NCBI GenBank assembly: GCA_050248715.1
Contig: JBFWRV010000006.1
Location: 1 to 64,000, forward strand
Direction: 5' to 3'
DNA: 64,000 nt
Source of the DNA: AWTP1-13 sp050248715
GTDB taxonomy: Bacteria; Pseudomonadota; Alphaproteobacteria; Rhizobiales; Hyphomicrobiaceae
Shown here piece after piece: positions 33,454 to 40,807 of the stretch (positions are counted from its first letter, which is position 1; each line of letters starts with the position of its first letter). Below the pieces are notes generated by a model that was not told where the DNA came from, searched no databases, and worked only from the letters and a program-made list of their open reading frames with translations. The position numbers and the translations under genes were made by a program.

Positions 33454-34383
33454 ATGCCTACCGTTGGTTCGACGCGCATGCTGGACCGGCTCGGACCCAA
33501 ACGCAGCGACGCACAGTTCTTGCAGTCCAAGCTCAAGGCGCCGGGGGCGCGGTTCCTCGTGCTCGCCGACCTGAAGCCCGTCATCCGCTCCAATCCCCAG
33601 CGCACCGAGGCCAAGCTCGCCTGGTTTACGCTGGAAGCCCTGACCCAGTTTGGCCTGCCTACGGCAGAGGCACTGTTCCTGGGTGTGGACAACAGCGGCA
33701 ACGGATATTTCGCCCTGGCGGTCACCGAGCATCGTACGCGGAATGTTCCAGGCGCCATTGAGAATCTGCGGCCCATCGTCGATCTGCGCTCGCTGGCCAT
33801 GCAGGGAATCATGACGCCGGAGGAATTGTCGCTCTGCGGTCAGGCGCGGGCGCTGGCGCAATGGCATGAGAATGCGCGGTGCTGCGGCCACTGCGGTGGC
33901 ACGACCCTTGTCAAGGATGGGGGCTGGCGGCGCAAGTGCTGGGCCTGCGGGCTCGAATGGTTCCCCCGCACCGATCCCGTGGTCATCATGCTGATCACGG
34001 ACGGCGACCGCTGCCTGCTGGCCCACGAGCATCGCTATGCCGACAAGATGTATTCGACGCTGGCAGGCTTTATCGAGCCCGGCGAGGACATCGAGCATGC
34101 CGTTCGCCGCGAGGTGATGGAGGAGACGAACATCACGGTCGGCGAGGTGATGTTCCATTCAAGCCAACCATGGCCCTTCCCCCACTCGCTCATGCTCGGA
34201 TGCGTCGGCAAAGCACAGACCACCGACATCACCATCGACACCGGGGAGATTGCCGAGGCCCGCTGGTTCACGCGCGAGGAGGCGGGCGCGATGCTGGAGC
34301 GGAGGCATCCCGACGGCCTGACGGTGCCGGGCAAACAGGCAATCGCCAATGCGCTGATCACGAGCTTCGTGGAGGGCAAGTAG
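33454..34383 (+). CDS. nudC: NADH pyrophosphatase / NAD-cap decapping NudC
   Basis: NudC Nudix hydrolase, 309 residues, cleaving NAD(H) to NMN(H) and AMP and removing NAD caps from RNA. Zinc ligands are Cys144, Cys147, Cys162 and Cys165 (CGHC, CWAC). The Nudix box runs from Gly205 (GFIEPGEDIEHAVRREVMEE), and the NudC-specific SQPWPFPHS follows near residue 236. Start ATG 33454 has a GAGGAG site 9 nt upstream. It is transcribed rightwards, 209 bp from the divergent dctP. Confidence 0.95.
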   Translation: MPTVGSTRMLDRLGPKRSDAQFLQSKLKAPGARFLVLADLKPVIRSNPQRTEAKLAWFTLEALTQFGLPTAEALFLGVDNSGNGYFALAVTEHRTRNVPGAIENLRPIVDLRSLAMQGIMTPEELSLCGQARALAQWHENARCCGHCGGTTLVKDGGWRRKCWACGLEWFPRTDPVVIMLITDGDRCLLAHEHRYADKMYSTLAGFIEPGEDIEHAVRREVMEETNITVGEVMFHSSQPWPFPHSLMLGCVGKAQTTDITIDTGEIAEARWFTREEAGAMLERRHPDGLTVPGKQAIANALITSFVEGK

Positions 34384-34390
34384 GAAGTAC

Positions 34391-34471
34391 GTAGGGCGCA
34401 AGAGCCGAAGGCGAATTGCGCCTAATCGGCCGTCCTAACGGCGCAATGCGGCTTCGCCTTTTGCGCCCTGC
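34391..34471. repeat. palindromic intergenic repeat, family D, copy 1
   Basis: Arms TAGGGCGCAAGAGCCGAAGG near 34392 and CGGCTTCGCCTTTTGCGCCC near 34450 are largely complementary around the inner TTGCGCC...GGCGCAA. It sits between nudC and the MetE-like gene. The same design recurs at 52008-52095 and as a half copy near 48238. Confidence 0.75.
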
Positions 34472-34508
34472 GGTTGCCGGCGGGAGAGCGAACACTCGAG
34501 GAAGCGCC

Positions 34509-35675
34509 ATGATCCACAGCTGCGAGCGAATCCTGACGACGCACGTCGGCAGTTTGCCGCGCAACGATGTCCTGACCGACCTGCTCATTCGCCGCGAGGC
34601 CGGTGAAGCCATAGATCAGGCCGCGCTCGCCGCCGAAATGGATAGCGCCGTGTCGAGCGTGGTCGAGGCCCAGGCCAAGGCCGGCATCGACATCGGCAAC
34701 GACGGCGAGCAGCAGCGGGTCGGATTCCAGACTTACATCCCCGAGCGCATGTCTGGCTTCGGCGGGGAATCCAGGCGCAAGGTGGGCAAGGATTTCCAGG
34801 AGGTACCCGAGCTCATCGAAATGTTCCTGCGTCGCTTCCCCAAGCGCGCCAAGATTTCCAACGCACCGCAGGCGATCGCCGAGGTGCGCTATCGCGACAC
34901 CGAGGACATCGAGGCCGAGCTTGGCCGCTTCAAGCGCTATGCACAGGGGGCCGGGTCACAGTTTCTCGAGCTGTTCATGACGGCACCGTCGCCCGGCATC
35001 GTCGCCACCACCATGATGAACGCCTACTACGACAGCCACGAGGCCTACCTGATGGCACTCGCGCGCGAGATCGGCCACGAGTATCGGGCCATCCATCGGG
35101 CGGGCCTGGTCCTGCAGATCGACGCACCCGACCTTGCCATGGAACGCACGATGATGTTCCAGGACCAGAGCGACGCGGAGTTTGTCAGGACGTGCGAGCT
35201 GCATGTGGCGGCGATCAATGTGGCCCTGGAAGGCATTCCTGCCGATCGCGTGCGGCTGCATTGCTGCTGGGGCAACTGGGAGGGCCCGCATACCCACGAC
35301 ATCGCGCTGGCGCCCATCCTGCCGATGCTCTACCAGGCGCGGGTAAAGGCGCTCAGCATCGAGATGGCCAATCCCCGCCACCAGCACGAATACGATGCGA
35401 TCGCCGCCAATCCGCTGCCCAAGGACTGGCTGCTGCTGCCGGGTGTCATCGACAGCACCACGAACTTCGTCGAGCACCCGCGCGTCGTCGCGCGCCGGCT
35501 CGAGGAGGCCGTTGCGACCGTGGGGGACCGCGAGCGCGTGATCGCCTCGGTCGACTGCGGCTTCGGCACGTTCTCGGGGCGCGAGTGGGTGGCGGCACCG
35601 GTGGTGTGGAAGAAGCTCGCAGCCCTGCGTCAGGGCGCCGATATCGCCTCGGCGAAGCTGTGGGGTCGGCAGTAA
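34509..35675 (+). CDS. cobalamin-independent methionine synthase-like protein
   Basis: MetE C-terminal-domain-like protein (UROD/MetE fold), 388 residues, a short single-barrel form. Zinc ligands are visible as His251 and Cys253 (HCCWGN) and Cys350 (VDCGFG). The N-terminal TTHVGSLPR and IDSTTNFVEHPRVVARRL match. It is about half the size of full MetE and lacks the N-terminal barrel, so it could be a core methionine synthase, an epoxyalkane:coenzyme M transferase relative or another thiol alkyltransferase. The start ATG 34509 follows repeat D1. It is transcribed alone. Confidence 0.83.
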   Translation: MIHSCERILTTHVGSLPRNDVLTDLLIRREAGEAIDQAALAAEMDSAVSSVVEAQAKAGIDIGNDGEQQRVGFQTYIPERMSGFGGESRRKVGKDFQEVPELIEMFLRRFPKRAKISNAPQAIAEVRYRDTEDIEAELGRFKRYAQGAGSQFLELFMTAPSPGIVATTMMNAYYDSHEAYLMALAREIGHEYRAIHRAGLVLQIDAPDLAMERTMMFQDQSDAEFVRTCELHVAAINVALEGIPADRVRLHCCWGNWEGPHTHDIALAPILPMLYQARVKALSIEMANPRHQHEYDAIAANPLPKDWLLLPGVIDSTTNFVEHPRVVARRLEEAVATVGDRERVIASVDCGFGTFSGREWVAAPVVWKKLAALRQGADIASAKLWGRQ

Positions 35676-35693
35676 GGCGCCAGCGTCGTCGCG

Positions 35694-35808
35694 GATCCAC
35701 CCTTCCCTAGGTGGGGAGGGTGGCGTCAAGCGTCGGGTGGGATGGGAAGCGGGGGTTGCTGTACGTACCCCCCACCCCGACCCCTCCCCGCAAGGGGGGA
35801 GGGAGAAG
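35694..35808. repeat. G/C-tract palindromic repeat, family B, copy 3
   Basis: Left arm region CCACCCTTCCCTAGGTGGGG, right arm CCCCTCCCCGCAAGGGGGGA, with a central stretch that includes GTACGTAC. It lies between the MetE-like gene and the convergent Liv-type binding protein gene, whose stop is at 35829. Confidence 0.8.
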
Positions 35809-35828
35809 TCCGCGCCAGGCACGACGGG

Positions 35829-37115
35829 CTACTTCGCTTTCTCGTAGGGGTAGATCAGGTCGCCGGTTTTTAGATCGGCGGGTGTCAGCACGCTCTGATA
35901 GGTCATGCCGCGGAACACATCGAGCCCGTCGCCCTGCTTGATGCCGTGGTATTGCACCTGCAGCATCCGGCTCGTCCCCCATTCACCGCCGGCCCCGAAT
36001 TTCACGGGCCCATGGATGGTGTTGAACGTGGTCTTGCGGATGTAGGCGGCGAGCGCGTCGTCGTTCAAGCTGTTGGCGCCCTTGATGGCCTGGCCCAGCA
36101 CCTGGATGTAGGCATAGCCCCAGCCGCCCAGGTAGTAGCCGAGCGGGTCGACGCCTTCGGCCTTGGCCCGGTCCTGGTACTTCTTGAAGAACGCTTCGGT
36201 GCCCTCGTGCATCATTTTTTTGTCCGGCACCCAGGTCTCGTAGTTGACGATGCCGTTGAGCAGCGGCCCCAGTTGGTTCTTGAACACCGTGGCCTGCAGG
36301 CCGACCATGGCGCCACCGACCATCTTCGGCTTGAAGCCGATCTCGTTGATCGCCTTGACCATACCCACCGAGTCGAGCGGGTAGGAGCAGATCGTCAGCA
36401 CCTCGGGGTTGGTGGCTTGAATGGCGCGGACGATCGGGGCGAAATCCGTCGTCGCGGGCGGATAGGTCTTGTCGTAAACGATCTTGAGGCCGTGCTTCTT
36501 GGCGTTCTCGCGCGCGCCTTCACAGGCATTGTGCGAGAACTCGGCATCCGCCGCCACCAGAGCCACGGTCTGGGGCTTCGGGCTCTGCGACATCGCCAGG
36601 CTGAAGAAGCCTTCCGTAAAGGAGGGCTTGGGATTGGGTCCCGTCGGGATCATGGCGAAGAACTTGTCGTACTTGAACTCGCTGTTCACGCCGAGCCCGA
36701 ACAGGATGATGATCAGCTTCTTCTTCTGGATTGCCACCGGCATGGCCGCCGCGGCCGGAACCGTGGCGTAGGGACCGAGGATGAGGTCCACTTTGTCGAC
36801 GTCGAGGAGCTTGGTGTAGATGCCCGGGACCGTAGAGGGGCTCGACTGGTCGTCGTAGTTGATGAGCCTGACCTGGCGACCGAGCAGGCCGCCACTGGCG
36901 TTGGTCTCCTCCTCCCAGATCTTCATGCCGAGAAGAGCTTGCTTGCCATTGGCGGCGAGCGGCCCCGTCAACGCCATGGAGAAGCCGATCTTGATCGGCT
37001 CCTGCGCACGCGTGGGCGCAAGGCCCAAAGGCGTCAGCACGACGGCAAAAGCGGCGAGCGCGAAAAAGCGCCCGACAGCGACGACGAGCGATGGCGGCTT
37101 GGACTGGCTTTGCAT
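35829..37115 (-). CDS. ABC-type branched-chain amino acid-like binding protein (orphan)
   Basis: Periplasmic ligand-binding protein of the LivJ/Leu-Ile-Val family (periplasmic fold type I), 428 residues. The signal peptide is VVAVGRFFALAAFAVVLTPL, with processing after about residue 37 (TRA-QE). Core motifs: IKIGFSMALTGPLAANGKQ, LILGPYATVPAAAAMP and GGWGYAYIQVL. No permease (LivH/M) or ATPase (LivG/F) gene is in the window, so it is an orphan here. Family members bind amino acids, short amides or aromatic acids. The strong Shine-Dalgarno GGGAGGAG precedes ATG 37115. It is divergent from the cyclase gene. Confidence 0.9.
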   Translation of the reverse strand: MQSQSKPPSLVVAVGRFFALAAFAVVLTPLGLAPTRAQEPIKIGFSMALTGPLAANGKQALLGMKIWEEETNASGGLLGRQVRLINYDDQSSPSTVPGIYTKLLDVDKVDLILGPYATVPAAAAMPVAIQKKKLIIILFGLGVNSEFKYDKFFAMIPTGPNPKPSFTEGFFSLAMSQSPKPQTVALVAADAEFSHNACEGARENAKKHGLKIVYDKTYPPATTDFAPIVRAIQATNPEVLTICSYPLDSVGMVKAINEIGFKPKMVGGAMVGLQATVFKNQLGPLLNGIVNYETWVPDKKMMHEGTEAFFKKYQDRAKAEGVDPLGYYLGGWGYAYIQVLGQAIKGANSLNDDALAAYIRKTTFNTIHGPVKFGAGGEWGTSRMLQVQYHGIKQGDGLDVFRGMTYQSVLTPADLKTGDLIYPYEKAK

Positions 37116-37250
37116 ATTGCTCCTCCCGACGTTGTATTTTGCGGCAGTCTACGCAGCCGCGCCTGCCGCGCCAAGGGTCAGCGTAGTGACAATTCGGGCG
37201 CGCGGATGGAGAATCCATCCCAACGACATTCGCAGCATCGGGAGGAAGCC

Positions 37251-38027
37251 TTGGCGCGCCGCATCATCGACATCTCCGTGCCCCTGCAGGGCGACATAGC
37301 CTCCGACCCGCCGGGCCAGGAGCCGAAGATCACCTACATCGACCACAAGCAGAGTGCGCCGATGGTGTGCAGCTTCTTTCCGGGTCTCACGCCGGCGGAG
37401 CTGCCGGACGGCGAGGGTTGGGCGGTGGAGCGCATCGACATTTCCACCCACAACGGCACGCACCTCGACGCGCCCTATCACTTCGCCTCGACCATGGACG
37501 GGGGCAAGCGGGCGCTGCGCATCGACGAGGTGCCGCTGGAATGGTGCTTCCAGCCGGGCGTGAAGCTCGACTTCCGCCGTTTCCCCGACGGCTATGTTGC
37601 CACCGCCGCCGACGTGGAGGCCGAGCTGAAGCGCATCGGACACGAGCTGAAGCCGCTCGAGATCGTGGTGGTGAATACCGCGGCGGGCGCCCGCTACGGC
37701 GAGCCCGATTACGTACCGACGGGCTGCGGCATGGGCCGCGAGGCCACCCTCTACCTGACCTCGCGCGGCGTGAGGGTCACGGGGACCGACGCGTGGTCGT
37801 GGGACGCTCCCTTCGTCCATACGGCGAAGAAGTATGCTGCGACCAGGAATGCGGGGCTGATCTGGGAGGGCCACAAGTCCGGGCGCGAGATCGGGTACTG
37901 CCACATCGAGAAGCTGCACAACCTGGAAGTGCTGCCGCCGGACGGCTTCATGGTGGCTTGCTTCCCGGTCAAGATCAAAGCTGCCTCCGCCGGCTGGACA
38001 CGGGCGGTGGCTATCATTGACGGGTAG
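37251..38027 (+). CDS. cyclase family protein (kynurenine formamidase-like)
   Basis: Metal-dependent hydrolase of the cyclase/KynB family, 258 residues. The metal-binding motif HNGTHLDAPYH (HxGTHxDxPxH) lies near residue 66 and TDAWSWD near 177. Known members hydrolyse N-formylkynurenine, isatin or related cyclic amides; the substrate here is not evident. I chose TTG 37251 because GGAGG stands 6 nt upstream and the sequence from there (MARRIIDISVPL) matches the family start. ATG 37206 is an alternative. It is divergent from the Liv-type binding protein. Confidence 0.85.
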   Translation: MARRIIDISVPLQGDIASDPPGQEPKITYIDHKQSAPMVCSFFPGLTPAELPDGEGWAVERIDISTHNGTHLDAPYHFASTMDGGKRALRIDEVPLEWCFQPGVKLDFRRFPDGYVATAADVEAELKRIGHELKPLEIVVVNTAAGARYGEPDYVPTGCGMGREATLYLTSRGVRVTGTDAWSWDAPFVHTAKKYAATRNAGLIWEGHKSGREIGYCHIEKLHNLEVLPPDGFMVACFPVKIKAASAGWTRAVAIIDG

Positions 38028-38085
38028 CTGCTGCCGTCCGCGGGTCCGCCGTGTACAGCGGTGGGCGAGAGTGAGCGGGTGGGTG

Positions 38086-38205
38086 CAGGGGTCCCGGCCT
38101 ATCCCCGCTCGCAAGCTTCGCTTGCAAGCGGCGCCGGGATGACGGCAATGGATGGCACTGCGGGTACCGCGAACGTCATTCCGGCGAAGACCTGAGTCCA
38201 GGTCA
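38086..38205. repeat. degraded family A repeat
   Basis: A hairpin with CCGCTCGCAAGC (38105-38116) and GCTTGCAAGCGG (38120-38131), one mismatch, is embedded in GGTCCCGG...GCCGGGATGAC (38093-38143). A separate AACGTCATTCCGGCGAAGAC lies at about 38171. The components resemble family A, but the order is rearranged. It occupies most of the 266-bp gap between the cyclase and the convergent Bug-family gene. Confidence 0.55.
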
Positions 38206-38293
38206 CCGCGTAGCGGGAGCGTAGGCGCGAAATGGCCGGCGCGGTGAGACAACACTCGCCGTTGGCAGCGCAGCCTAAGGCGCCCGGGCGCCG

Positions 38294-39256
38294 CTACTCC
38301 ACCTTGATGCCGCCGGCGGCGATGATGGGGCCCCAGCGGTCGTGCTCCTCCTTGAGCACGGCGCGGAAAGCGTCGGTCGAGTTGGCGATCGGCACCATGT
38401 ACTGTGCCTTGAGCTTGTCGATCACGGCGGGATCGGCCAGCACGGCGACCGCTTCCCTGTGCAGCCTGGCGAGAATTGCCTCGCTCGTGCCGGCCGGGGC
38501 GATCAGGCCGACCCAGGCGTCGGCCTCGACGCCAGCGATGCCGGCTTCGCGCAGCGTCGGCAGGTCGGGAAGGAGCGGCGAGCGTTGCGGCGACGTTACC
38601 GCCAGCAACCTGAGCTTCTTGTCTGCAGCGAGGGAGGCGACGGAGGCGGCGGGCAACACCGCCATCTGCACGTCCCCGCGCAGCAGCGCGGTGGCCGCCG
38701 CGGGCGATCCGGGGAAAGGCAGGTGCACGAGGTTGACGCCGGCCTTCATGGCCAGCGAGGCCATGGCGAGATGCGACAGCGATCCGCGGCCGATCGAGCC
38801 ATACGTGAATTTGTCGGGCTCGCGCTTGATGGCGGCGATCAGGCTCTCGACGCTGTCGGCGGCCACGCCGGGGCTCACCACCAGCACGCTCGGCTGGGCG
38901 GCGAGAACGGTGATGGGGGCGATATCCCTCCCCGTCTCGTAGGGCATCTTGGCAAACAGCAGGTGATTGATGACGAGCGGCCCGACGATGCTCACCCCGA
39001 GCGTGTGCCCGTCGGGTGCGGCCTTGGCGACGGCCGCAGTACCCGTGTTGCCGCTGGCACCCGCGCGGTTCTCCACCACGAACGGCTTGCCGAGCCGCTG
39101 CTGCAGGCCTTCGGCGACGATGCGGGCGAGGCTGTCCGGGGTGGAGCCGGCGGCGAACGGCACGATGACCGTGACGGTTTGCGCCGGCCACTCCTGCGCT
39201 TGCAGGGGGGTCCAGCACAGTGCAGCCGCCAACAGGATCGCCGACAGGCGCTTCAT
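38294..39256 (-). CDS. Bug-family (tripartite tricarboxylate-type) binding protein (orphan)
   Basis: Periplasmic receptor of the TTT/Bug family, 320 residues, signal peptide MKRLSAILLAAALCWTPLQAQ. Family sequence: VIVPFAAGSTPDSLARIVA near residue 33, VENRAGASGNTGTAAVAKA near 61 and ADAWVGLIAPAGT near 245. Start ATG 39256 has GGGAGGG 6 nt upstream. The TctA/TctB membrane partners are not in the window. Bug proteins bind small carboxylates or aromatic acids, and many occur without transporter genes. It lies downstream of the split TPP decarboxylase genes on the same strand, 52 bp away, so it may share their transcript. Confidence 0.92.
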   Translation of the reverse strand: MKRLSAILLAAALCWTPLQAQEWPAQTVTVIVPFAAGSTPDSLARIVAEGLQQRLGKPFVVENRAGASGNTGTAAVAKAAPDGHTLGVSIVGPLVINHLLFAKMPYETGRDIAPITVLAAQPSVLVVSPGVAADSVESLIAAIKREPDKFTYGSIGRGSLSHLAMASLAMKAGVNLVHLPFPGSPAAATALLRGDVQMAVLPAASVASLAADKKLRLLAVTSPQRSPLLPDLPTLREAGIAGVEADAWVGLIAPAGTSEAILARLHREAVAVLADPAVIDKLKAQYMVPIANSTDAFRAVLKEEHDRWGPIIAAGGIKVE

Positions 39257-39308
39257 TATTCCCTCCCACTTTTGCGCTTGGCCCGATCCTAGGGCAGCCT
39301 CCCAAAGG

Positions 39309-39935
39309 CTACCGCGTGCGCTCCAGCGCCGCCCGGAACCTCGCACGGCAGTTGGCGGGATCGAGGTCGCGCTTGAAGCTCGGCGGCTCGACCGTGCTGA
39401 CGCGCAGCAGCACGAAGGAGGCGCCGTTGCCCTCGCGGATCAGACGGGTGCCGGCAGCGATCTCGTCCTGCGTCTCGATGGCGAGCGTGCGCTTGATGCC
39501 GGAGCCCGCGGCGATCTTCTCCAGATCGACACCGAGGCTGGTGTGGCTTCTCTGGTAGCCGGTCTCGCCGTAGTGGCCGTTGTCGACGCAGACGATGGAG
39601 AGGTTGGGCGGGTTGAGAATGGCGATGGTCGCGAGCGAGCCGAGGTTCATCAGCAGCTCGCCGTCGCCGGTCAGCACCAGCACCCGTTTGTCGCGGCGCG
39701 CCAGCGCAAGGCCGAGCCCGATCATGCAGGCCCCGCCCATGGCGCCGGCCATCGTGTAGGTGTGGGCGCCGTCGTTGGTCAGCGCCGCGATATCCTTGGA
39801 GGTGCCGGCCAGCCCGGTGACGATCAGGAAATCCTCGTGGCGCCCGATCAGCGCCGGCACGGCCTCGCGCCGGTCCAGCACAAATTTCGCCGCGGTCGCG
39901 CTTGCGGCGTCGGCTCCGGAGGTGCGTGTTGCCAT
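39309..39935 (-). CDS. TPP-dependent decarboxylase, PP-domain subunit
   Basis: C-terminal half of a split thiamine-pyrophosphate enzyme, 208 residues, resembling sulfopyruvate or phosphonopyruvate decarboxylase beta chains (ComE-like). The TPP/Mg motif is GDGELLMNLGSLATIAILNP, ending in VCVDNGHYGETG (near residue 96-128), with GAMGGACMIGLGLA before it. It works with the Pyr-domain subunit encoded just upstream, 12 bp away. Substrate is inferred as a small 2-oxo acid carrying a charged group; not proven. Confidence 0.85.
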   Translation of the reverse strand: MATRTSGADAASATAAKFVLDRREAVPALIGRHEDFLIVTGLAGTSKDIAALTNDGAHTYTMAGAMGGACMIGLGLALARRDKRVLVLTGDGELLMNLGSLATIAILNPPNLSIVCVDNGHYGETGYQRSHTSLGVDLEKIAAGSGIKRTLAIETQDEIAAGTRLIREGNGASFVLLRVSTVEPPSFKRDLDPANCRARFRAALERTR

Positions 39936-39947
39936 CGGGTGCTCCCT

Positions 39948-40490
39948 TCAGAACTTCTTGGCGCCGAGCAGCTTCTGCGTGAACAGGACGGCAACCGCGC
40001 GTCCCGCCTGGAAGACCATGGTGACCGCGGCATTGACCGCGGCAAGCGCCTCTTCCGGCGTCTCGGCCCGCAGGCACGTCACGTCCATGGCTTCCAGCAC
40101 CGGCTGCGTCGCCTTGCCCATTGGATACTGCCAGGGATTACCCTCGCCGAAGTCGCCGCGCATGCTGATCAGCGCCAGGAACGGAAAGCGCCCGCCGCTC
40201 GTCAGCGACAGCATGTTGATGCAGTTGCCGACACCGCTCGACTGCATGAGGAGCACGCCGCGCGCTCCCCCGAGGTCGGCGCCGGCGAGCAGCGCCACGC
40301 CTTCCTCCTCGGTGGTGAGCGCCACCGAGTGGACGTCGGAATCGGCGAGAGAGCGATCGATGAGGATACGGTGCCCCGCGTCGGGGACATAGGCGAACTG
40401 GGTCACGTTGTTCTTGCGCAGCAGGTCGTAGACCTGGTCCTGCCAGGCCGGAGGCTTGCTGGCGGCCGTGGCCGCGGCGCTCGTGCTCAT
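39948..40490 (-). CDS. TPP-dependent decarboxylase, Pyr-domain subunit
   Basis: N-terminal half of the same split TPP enzyme, 180 residues. The catalytic Glu of the Pyr domain lies in TTEEEGVALLAGADLGG near residue 59, followed by LLMQSSGVGNCINML near 81. It resembles the sulfopyruvate decarboxylase alpha chain (ComD-like). The start ATG 40490 has the strong site AAGGAGG 5 nt upstream; longer frames upstream lack family sequence. The PP-domain subunit and the Bug-type receptor gene follow. Confidence 0.85.
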   Translation of the reverse strand: MSTSAAATAASKPPAWQDQVYDLLRKNNVTQFAYVPDAGHRILIDRSLADSDVHSVALTTEEEGVALLAGADLGGARGVLLMQSSGVGNCINMLSLTSGGRFPFLALISMRGDFGEGNPWQYPMGKATQPVLEAMDVTCLRAETPEEALAAVNAAVTMVFQAGRAVAVLFTQKLLGAKKF

Positions 40491-40536
40491 GCGTCCTCCT
40501 TCTCCAAGCCCATGCGGTCGGCGCAAGGGACCCATC

Positions 40537-40615
40537 CTGGTGTGATGATCGAGAAGTCCGCAGCATCGCTCTAGGCTGGGTTGCGAGGCGGACTTCTCGA
40601 TCTGAATCACACCAG
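40537..40615. repeat. long hairpin element
   Basis: Arms CTGGTGTGAT-GATCGAGAAG (from 40537) and CTTCTCGATC-TGA-ATCACA (to 40615) are complementary over 25 bp, the right arm carrying a 3-nt bulge (TGA, 40603-40605). The loop contains CTCTAGGCTGGG. It resembles a small non-autonomous palindromic element but I saw only this one copy. Confidence 0.7.
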
Positions 40616-40641
40616 AATCGTTGTTTTGGCTAGTGCCCTCC

Positions 40642-40694
40642 GGATCGCGAAATTCGTTCCTCGCTTGCCGCACGCTGAGACGAATTTCGCGATC
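40642..40694. repeat. palindromic intergenic repeat, family E, copy 2
   Basis: GGATCGCGAAATTCGT (40642-40657) and ACGAATTTCGCGATC (40680-40694), 15-bp perfect arms. Relative to the first copy (16501-16554) it is in inverted orientation; the complement of this copy matches the first copy, including its loop (CTCAGC..GCGGCAAG.GAGGA), at about 52 of 57 positions. Confidence 0.85.
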
Positions 40695-40807
40695 AGGACG
40701 CCGGTGCAGTATCCTATCGCAATCGCGTCGGCGGCGAGGTATTTTCCGACGCATCTTGACTGAAAGGCAAGCATGGCTCGGGACCAACCGGCCCAAAGGA
40801 GACACAG

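Larger units (their letters stand above)
40491..40807. other. intergenic region with two hairpin elements
   Basis: 317 bp between the divergently transcribed Pyr-domain gene (-) and PrpD gene (+). It holds a long imperfect hairpin (40537-40615) and repeat E copy 2 (40642-40694). The promoters for both genes must lie around or between these. No open frame looks real. Confidence 0.6.
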
